The notes under the pieces are model-generated. The model was not told the DNA's origin. It made no database searches and saw nothing but the letters and a program-made list of their open reading frames with translations. Source: Chryseobacterium edaphi (GTDB taxonomy: Bacteria; Bacteroidota; Bacteroidia; Flavobacteriales; Weeksellaceae). Taken from it: a stretch of 64,000 bases of DNA. The position numbers and the translations under genes were made by a program. Within the stretch, counting starts at the first letter, position 1; every line of letters starts with the position of its first letter. Of the stretch, positions 58,761 to 64,000 are shown piece by piece. Location of the stretch: the NCBI RefSeq assembly GCF_025628985.1, contig NZ_JAOTEM010000003.1, forward strand, positions 372,001-436,000. The letters are read 5' to 3'.

Positions 58761-58792
58761 TTATTTTTAAATGATTCAACGCATATTATTAT

Positions 58793-58800
58793 TAAATTTG
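58793..58800 (+). promoter_or_regulatory. -7 box of T9SS array gene 4
   Basis: TAAATTTG, 19 nt before the ATG at 58820, identical in sequence and spacing to that of gene 1. Confidence 0.6.
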
Positions 58801-58819
58801 TGATAAAATCAAATACAGA

Positions 58820-61800
58820 ATGAAGAAAATTCTATCTTTTTTTCTTATTTTTTATATATTCTCTATTTCTTTCGCACAATTGGATAGAGAGCATTGGTTT
58901 GCGCCAATGGTAGACAGAACAGGAAATCCGAATCCGTATCAAAATTTATATCTTTCAACAAATCGTACGACACCATTTGCTGTCACGATATATAACAATA
59001 ACGTTGTAATTGGAACTGTTACAATCAGTAAAAATAATCCTCAGAAATTTAATGTTTTAAGAGATTATATTATTACAACATTACAAACTGATCTTTTTAC
59101 TCCGGGTACAAAAGGTTTGTATGTAAAAGCAGATTTCCCTTTTTATGCCAATCTTAGATTTTCAGTTTACAATCATGCTGAAATCATTACTTCAAAAGGA
59201 ATTCCTTCCACTGGAAAAAATTTCTTCGTTGCCAGTGCTCCCATAACGGTTAGTAACGGCATTCTGAATTTTATGACGAGCGTGTTGGCAACAGAAGACA
59301 ACACCACAGTTACGATTTCCGGATACAAACCTACCGTTCAGTTTTCGAATGGAACAACAGGAATAACCAATCCTACCATGACTTTTATTTTAAATAAAGG
59401 GCAATCTTACATCATCGACGGTATAGGAAATATTACTGGAAATTTTGACGGTTTCATTGGAGCTAAAATTACATCAGACAAACCCGTCAATGTGACCAAC
59501 GGAAACTTCAACGGTCAATATTCCGGGAATGCACCAAACAGTTCAGATATTCTAATGGATCAGTCTGTGCCTGTCGAGCAACTCGGTACTCAGTTCGCCT
59601 TGGTAAAAGGAAATGGAAGCATTGGAAGCAACATGGAAGGAGCTTTGGTAATTGCAACTCAGGATAATACGCAGGTTTTCTTAAATAATGAAGGATCACC
59701 GATTACCACGCTAAATACCGGACAATATTATGTAGTTTCAGACACCAAATATCAGCTGCAGGGTACAAGTCACTACAACATGTATATCCGAACTACCAAA
59801 AATGCATATGTTTATCAGCTTTTGGCCGGAGATTCTGTAAGCGGAACTGAAATTGCAACAGGCGGATTCAATTTTATACCGGCTTTGAGTTGTTATCTTC
59901 CTAAACAGATTAATGAAATTGGATTTATTAATGAAAATTTTGTTCATTCAAATGCAAATCCCTTGGGAATATTGAATATTCCTACAAAATTAAATTTAGT
60001 TACAGAACGTGGCGCAGTAGTCACTGTAAATGGCGTTACTCCACCAGCAACAACAGGACCATTTGATATGACAGGTCTGAATGCATGGGTAACTTACGGA
60101 ATTCCAAATACAGTTGGGACAATTACAGTTGTTTCCACTAAAGCAATTACTGCAGGAATCACAGCCGGAAGTGACGCAGTAGGATACGGCGGTTTCTTTG
60201 CCGGATTTGCGACACAACCTGTTATTATCAAATCCGGAGGAGACTGCGTTCCGGGAATTGTTTTGACGGTAGATCCTATTATTTACGAAACTTATCAATG
60301 GTACAGAAACGGAATATTAATTGTGGGTGCAACCGGACCATCTTATACTCCAATACAATCAGGTTACTACACATGTTCGGTTACGATGGGAAGTTGTGCA
60401 CCACTTGTGACTGCTCAATATAAAGTTTTAAACTGTTTAAAACTGACCACAGCAAACTATAATATTTGCGACACAAAAACTATTGTTCCTACTTTTACAA
60501 CATCCATACAAACTCCCGTAGTATCAACGGTAGCTATTACTACGGCACCAACTTTAGGAACTGCGGTGATCAATACGACAACGGGTGTCATAACTTACAC
60601 CGCTACCAATCCTTCAGCGGGTGGAACAGATACTTTCACTTATACTTTCTGCGGAAACGATCCCGAATTTCCAGATTGCGAATCGGTAACTGTAACCATA
60701 AACATTCAGCCAGTAACTGTCAATAATACAACATTAACAGTTTGTAATGTAAATGGTGTAGGAACGTTTGATTTGACAACAGCAAACGTTACCACAAATA
60801 ATCCTGTCATAAAAACATATTACACGAGTTTATTGGCAGCGCAGACAGAAAATGCAACAGGACAAATTCTGGTACCGACAACCTATTCTGCTCCAAACGG
60901 AACAATTGTTTACGTTGTAGTTAAAAATCCTACAGGTTGTAAAAATATTGCACAGGTTACGCTCAATTTATTTCCTCTCGCTGTCGTTACAGTAGGAACT
61001 TTCGGTGCTCAATGTGATGAAAATCTTGACGGAACGGTAAATGTGGTTTTATCAGATATTACCCAATTAATATTGAATAATCCTGCCTATTTTACCAATG
61101 TAAGATATTACGCTTTGTTAGCAGATGCAAACCTTGGTAATAACACTACTCTTCCCAACAACTGGAGCTATACTGCAAATACGACGATTTACATTCGGGT
61201 AGAATCCCCTGACGGATGTGCGCCTGTTATTCAGCCAATTAATTTTACGGTTGGAACAAGACTTCCATTATTGACGACCTCTTTAGTTACAAACTTTTGT
61301 GACGACGATTTAGATGGAATTAAACCTGTAAATCTTGCTCAGTTTATACCACAATTTACAGCAGATCCTTTAGTGACAGTCACTTATCATGCAACTCTAG
61401 CCGATGCTCAAAATGATACGGCTGCGATAAGTGGTGCAGTCTCGCTTACAGGAACACAAATTTATTACATAAGATTTGAAAAAGCCGGATTCTGTCCGAA
61501 TGTTGCTACTTTGAGAATCACTCTTAAAGTTCCTAAAAAATCTGATATTTTAGTTGATAAATTAATCTGTCCGAAAACTAAAACTACATTAGATGCAGGT
61601 TCGGGTTTCACAGCATATCTATGGAGCACAGGAGCAACAACTCCATCAATAACCAATGTTGGTGCAGGAAATTATTGGGTAGAGCTTACTTTTGACGGTT
61701 GCGTTTACAAGCAGTTTGTGAATGTTTCAGAATCTGTTTTACCGGTGATTACATCAATTGATATTAACGGATCTACAGTAACTATTGGCGTAAGTGGCGG

Positions 61801-62236
61801 AGTTCCACCTTACGAATATTCACTGGATAACAATACTTGGCAAAATTCAAATATATTTTATAATGTAACGACGGGTAATCACAAAATCTATGTGAGAGAT
61901 TCTCAGAAATGTGAAGTTGTAGAACAAACTTTTGTTATTATAAATTTAATTAACACCATTACACCAAACGCAGACGGTCACAATGACGGAATCAATTATT
62001 CAGCATTGATGAGCAAAAATAATCTCGAATTCAGGATCTTTGACCGTTACGGAGCAGAACTTTTCAGAGGTGCGCCTTCAAACAACTTTACATGGGACGG
62101 AAAAATGAAAGGAAGACCTGTTTCTACAGCAACCTATTGGTACTTTATCTCCTGGACAGAATCTGGAAATATAAGTGTAAAGTACACAAGTTGGCTTTTA
62201 GTGAAAAACAGAAACGACAGTTTGTGGGATAAATAA
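58820..62236 (+). CDS. Large secreted protein with T9SS type B sorting domain (array member 4)
   Basis: A 1138-aa exported protein, closer to member 1 than to 2 and 3. The signal peptide ends SFA before Gln20, and REHWFAPMVDRTGN parallels member 1. The N-terminal domain carries NHAEIITSKGIPSTGKNFFV and GGFNFIPALSCYLP. After Ig-like and VCBS-like parts and one short module comes a single copy of the double repeat (CDENLDGTVNV, RYYALLADANLGNNTTLP; CDDDLDGIKPVNL, STLADAQ-like ATLADAQNDTAAIS). Ig-like, SprB-like and type B modules close it (TITPNADGHNDGINY). It has a short extra tail, NDSLWDK, after the conserved KNR end. Confidence 0.92.
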   Translation: MKKILSFFLIFYIFSISFAQLDREHWFAPMVDRTGNPNPYQNLYLSTNRTTPFAVTIYNNNVVIGTVTISKNNPQKFNVLRDYIITTLQTDLFTPGTKGLYVKADFPFYANLRFSVYNHAEIITSKGIPSTGKNFFVASAPITVSNGILNFMTSVLATEDNTTVTISGYKPTVQFSNGTTGITNPTMTFILNKGQSYIIDGIGNITGNFDGFIGAKITSDKPVNVTNGNFNGQYSGNAPNSSDILMDQSVPVEQLGTQFALVKGNGSIGSNMEGALVIATQDNTQVFLNNEGSPITTLNTGQYYVVSDTKYQLQGTSHYNMYIRTTKNAYVYQLLAGDSVSGTEIATGGFNFIPALSCYLPKQINEIGFINENFVHSNANPLGILNIPTKLNLVTERGAVVTVNGVTPPATTGPFDMTGLNAWVTYGIPNTVGTITVVSTKAITAGITAGSDAVGYGGFFAGFATQPVIIKSGGDCVPGIVLTVDPIIYETYQWYRNGILIVGATGPSYTPIQSGYYTCSVTMGSCAPLVTAQYKVLNCLKLTTANYNICDTKTIVPTFTTSIQTPVVSTVAITTAPTLGTAVINTTTGVITYTATNPSAGGTDTFTYTFCGNDPEFPDCESVTVTINIQPVTVNNTTLTVCNVNGVGTFDLTTANVTTNNPVIKTYYTSLLAAQTENATGQILVPTTYSAPNGTIVYVVVKNPTGCKNIAQVTLNLFPLAVVTVGTFGAQCDENLDGTVNVVLSDITQLILNNPAYFTNVRYYALLADANLGNNTTLPNNWSYTANTTIYIRVESPDGCAPVIQPINFTVGTRLPLLTTSLVTNFCDDDLDGIKPVNLAQFIPQFTADPLVTVTYHATLADAQNDTAAISGAVSLTGTQIYYIRFEKAGFCPNVATLRITLKVPKKSDILVDKLICPKTKTTLDAGSGFTAYLWSTGATTPSITNVGAGNYWVELTFDGCVYKQFVNVSESVLPVITSIDINGSTVTIGVSGGVPPYEYSLDNNTWQNSNIFYNVTTGNHKIYVRDSQKCEVVEQTFVIINLINTITPNADGHNDGINYSALMSKNNLEFRIFDRYGAELFRGAPSNNFTWDGKMKGRPVSTATYWYFISWTESGNISVKYTSWLLVKNRNDSLWDK

Positions 62237-62355
62237 ACTAAGTTTTTAATTATAAGGCCTGTTTTATAACATTCATTAACAGTTTAAATAAAAGTTTAAT
62301 ATAATTTTAACCTGTTTCAGGGGGAGTAATATCAAATAATGATGCTTTTCTTATG

Positions 62356-62363
62356 TAATTTTG
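62356..62363 (+). promoter_or_regulatory. Putative -7 box of the CarboxypepD-reg-like gene
   Basis: TAATTTTG ends only 8 nt before the ATG at 62372, predicting a very short leader or a leaderless mRNA. Confidence 0.45.
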
Positions 62364-62371
62364 CACATTAT

Positions 62372-63160
62372 ATGAAGAAAGTAATTACCCTTTTGTTATT
62401 GATTTTTTTAGTTAAAATTAATGCACAGATTTTTTCGGGTCAGGTTTTTTTAAGAGACAATTCGGTGTTGTATCTTAATCAGGTTTATGTGACCAATCTT
62501 ACGACACTAAAAACCGTACTTACCAATTACAACGGAGATTTTACCATTCAGGCAAATCCTGAAGATGTCATCCGTTTTACCTCAATTGTCACTGAGAGAA
62601 AAGATGTAAAACTCTCCCCGCAAAGTTTTAATAACAGAAATTTAGTTGAATTAAAAGTTGCTTACCACGATATTCAGGAAGTGGTGATCAATCGTTTCCG
62701 ACCTACAGGAAATTTGAGATATGATGTTAATTCATTGAGAAAAGAGGACAAAGCTTACGCCTTGAAAAAGGTGATCGGACTTCCTGAACCTAAAGGAGAC
62801 GGTACTCCGCCACAACTTCCTGTTGCAGGTTTGAGAGATGGAGGCCTTACTTTCAGTTTAGAAAGTATATTTGATATCTTGTCTGGTGAAAGAAAGAAAA
62901 AACAGCGATATGTTGCCTACGAAAGAATGACCAACTCTGTTACGTCTATCAAAAATTACCTAGGTAAGGATTATTTCACAAGATTTAAAATTCCTGAAAA
63001 TCTGATTGATAATTTCCTTCAATTCGTTTACACCTCAGAAAATGTGGAAGTCTACGTGCAGACCGGAAATTTTGAAGCTATAAAACTCCCTATTGAGAAG
63101 TACATTCCAATTTATCAGAGAAGGTTGAGAAATTCACACTTACAGGACGTTGTAAAGTGA
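62372..63160 (+). CDS. Secreted CarboxypepD-regulatory-like protein
   Basis: A 262-aa exported protein. ATG 62372 gives a clean signal peptide MKKVITLLLLIFLVKINAQ ending before Gln; the longer frame from 62339 would start inside the promoter. Residues ~20-90 (FSGQVFLRDNSVLYLNQVYV, TNYNGDFTIQANPEDVIRFT) form a carboxypeptidase-regulatory-like beta-sandwich, as at the N-terminus of TonB-dependent receptors, but no barrel follows. The rest is basic and helical (SGERKKKQRYVAYERMT). Its function is unknown; it lies on the same strand directly after the T9SS array. Confidence 0.85.
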   Translation: MKKVITLLLLIFLVKINAQIFSGQVFLRDNSVLYLNQVYVTNLTTLKTVLTNYNGDFTIQANPEDVIRFTSIVTERKDVKLSPQSFNNRNLVELKVAYHDIQEVVINRFRPTGNLRYDVNSLRKEDKAYALKKVIGLPEPKGDGTPPQLPVAGLRDGGLTFSLESIFDILSGERKKKQRYVAYERMTNSVTSIKNYLGKDYFTRFKIPENLIDNFLQFVYTSENVEVYVQTGNFEAIKLPIEKYIPIYQRRLRNSHLQDVVK

Positions 63161-63332
63161 TATATTAAGATTTGAGGGTTGCTAATTATCTTACTTTAAA
63201 AAAATTTAACCGTATTTTTTTTCCAATCTTTAAAAATATGTTTAATTTTATCAGTGTTAAAGCCAATCACGATCCCTTTTTACATAAACATATTTGAAGA
63301 AAATCACTTCAATCGCCTTAATGTAATATTAA

Positions 63333-64000
63333 ATGAAAAAGTTATTTTTAGTTTTTACTACACTTTTGTTCATCTGCTTTTCTGCCCAGAAACAGGGTAA
63401 AGATTACAGCAATATTTTAAAAAGCAAAAACATATACGAAATCAATGCATTCCTAAGAGATGCTCATCCGGATGATCCCCGAAGATCAGTTCTGAAACCC
63501 AAAGTGATGGATCTTATGAAAGAGTATATAAAAAATGCAGCTCCAAATGATTCTAAGGTAAAGCAAATGCAGGATTGGTTAGCAATGTTGCGAAGAAAGC
63601 CATCTACAAAAATTACTTTTGATGAGATGAATGCCATCATCAAGCAGAAACAGATTGCAAAATATCAACGAGAACTTCAGGTTGGTCAATCTGCCGTCGT
63701 TTATACTCCAAGTTCACCGAAAAATGTTTTTGTTGCATCGCCTACAGTTGCAAAAACTACCACTGCAATTGCTGATACGGAAGCCTCAGAATTTAATATG
63801 TTGATGGCAGACAATCCGATGGAACATAAAAATAAGACCGTCAAAATATTAAATTCTTTATTTGATAATGATCCGAATGCAAAAGAATGCATCATCATGA
63901 TTGAAAATAAATCTGACTGTAACATAATCGTAAGAATTGAAGGTGTCGGAACCACAAAGTACCGACTCCCGGTTCCTGCAGGTGGTGACAATTCTCTTGT
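63333..64000 (+). CDS. Secreted protein, paralog of the 46241 gene (cut by window edge)
   Basis: An open frame from ATG 63333 that leaves the window after 222 codons. The signal peptide MKKLFLVFTTLLFICFSAQ ends before Gln, as in the neighbours. A helical region (~20-120, FLRDAHPDDPRRSVLKPKVM) is followed by a linker and a C-terminal domain, LNSLFDNDPNAKECIIMIEN then KSDCNIIVRIEG, that matches the protein at 46241. Length and stop codon are unknown. It is not recognised beyond this family link. Confidence 0.8.
   Translation, partial: MKKLFLVFTTLLFICFSAQKQGKDYSNILKSKNIYEINAFLRDAHPDDPRRSVLKPKVMDLMKEYIKNAAPNDSKVKQMQDWLAMLRRKPSTKITFDEMNAIIKQKQIAKYQRELQVGQSAVVYTPSSPKNVFVASPTVAKTTTAIADTEASEFNMLMADNPMEHKNKTVKILNSLFDNDPNAKECIIMIENKSDCNIIVRIEGVGTTKYRLPVPAGGDNSL

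Noticed and set aside
48101..62236. Antibody-binding function for the array proteins
   Set aside because: The IgGFc-binding-like label for the N-terminal domain is only a family name recalled by resemblance; nothing in the sequence shows immunoglobulin binding.

Overview
The window looks like a chromosomal segment of a low-GC member of the Bacteroidota, most likely a Chryseobacterium-type flavobacterium (Weeksellaceae). The reasons are the AT-rich sequence, the near absence of Shine-Dalgarno sites, many TAnnTTTG -7 promoter boxes, Gln directly after predicted signal peptidase sites, and type A and type B sorting domains of the type IX secretion system (T9SS). Genus is inferred from gene style, not from a marker search. 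No rRNA, tRNA, IS element, phage gene or CRISPR array was recognised.

Region 1 (1-11.7 kb) starts inside leuS (minus strand). It continues with a DUF1501/DUF1800 pair, of which the DUF1501 protein carries both a twin-arginine-like N-terminus and a T9SS type A tail. Then come a small lipoprotein, a glycosyltransferase with an unknown partner, and a minus-strand run of O-methyltransferase, NlpC/P60 peptidase, DUF1648 membrane protein and the Kdo transferase waaA. An OmpA-family lipoprotein closes the region.

Region 2 (11.7-29.5 kb) is mostly housekeeping: tilS and a DsbD-like thiol reductase, exbD, lipoproteins, an alpha/beta hydrolase, a patatin, a DHH phosphoesterase, rpmH, an FtsE-like ATPase, trmN with a sensor histidine kinase and riboflavin synthase, pdxA, DUF177-rpmF, accB-accC and rocD.

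Region 3 (29.5-43.4 kb) is a surface-glycan locus in two blocks. A plus-strand block holds a GT9 enzyme, two paralogous CgeB-like proteins flanking an unknown glycosyltransferase-like protein, and a GT4 enzyme. A minus-strand block holds GT4, GT2, a beta-propeller-like lipoprotein, GT4, a methyltransferase, a polytopic GT-C-like protein and a sugar-isomerase-type cupin. Together they probably build or decorate LPS, a capsule or glycoproteins; the glycan is not predictable from sequence.

Region 4 (43.4-48 kb) holds gltX with an unusual insertion before its KLSKR loop, accA, a secreted protein of unknown function, and tsf with its own promoter and no rpsB beside it.

Region 5 (48-64 kb) is the most striking part: four consecutive paralogous genes for very large secreted proteins (1487, 1031, 942 and 1138 aa). 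All share a signal peptide ending in Ala-Gln, a related ~450-residue N-terminal domain, different sets of Ig-like and acidic repeat modules, and a T9SS type B C-terminal domain. Each has a TAnnTTTG box 19-23 nt before its ATG. The first contains three 561-bp in-frame direct repeats. The array is followed by a CarboxypepD-reg-like secreted protein and a truncated gene paralogous to the secreted protein upstream of tsf, so two paralogs bracket the array. This looks like an expanding family of surface or secreted adhesin-like proteins.
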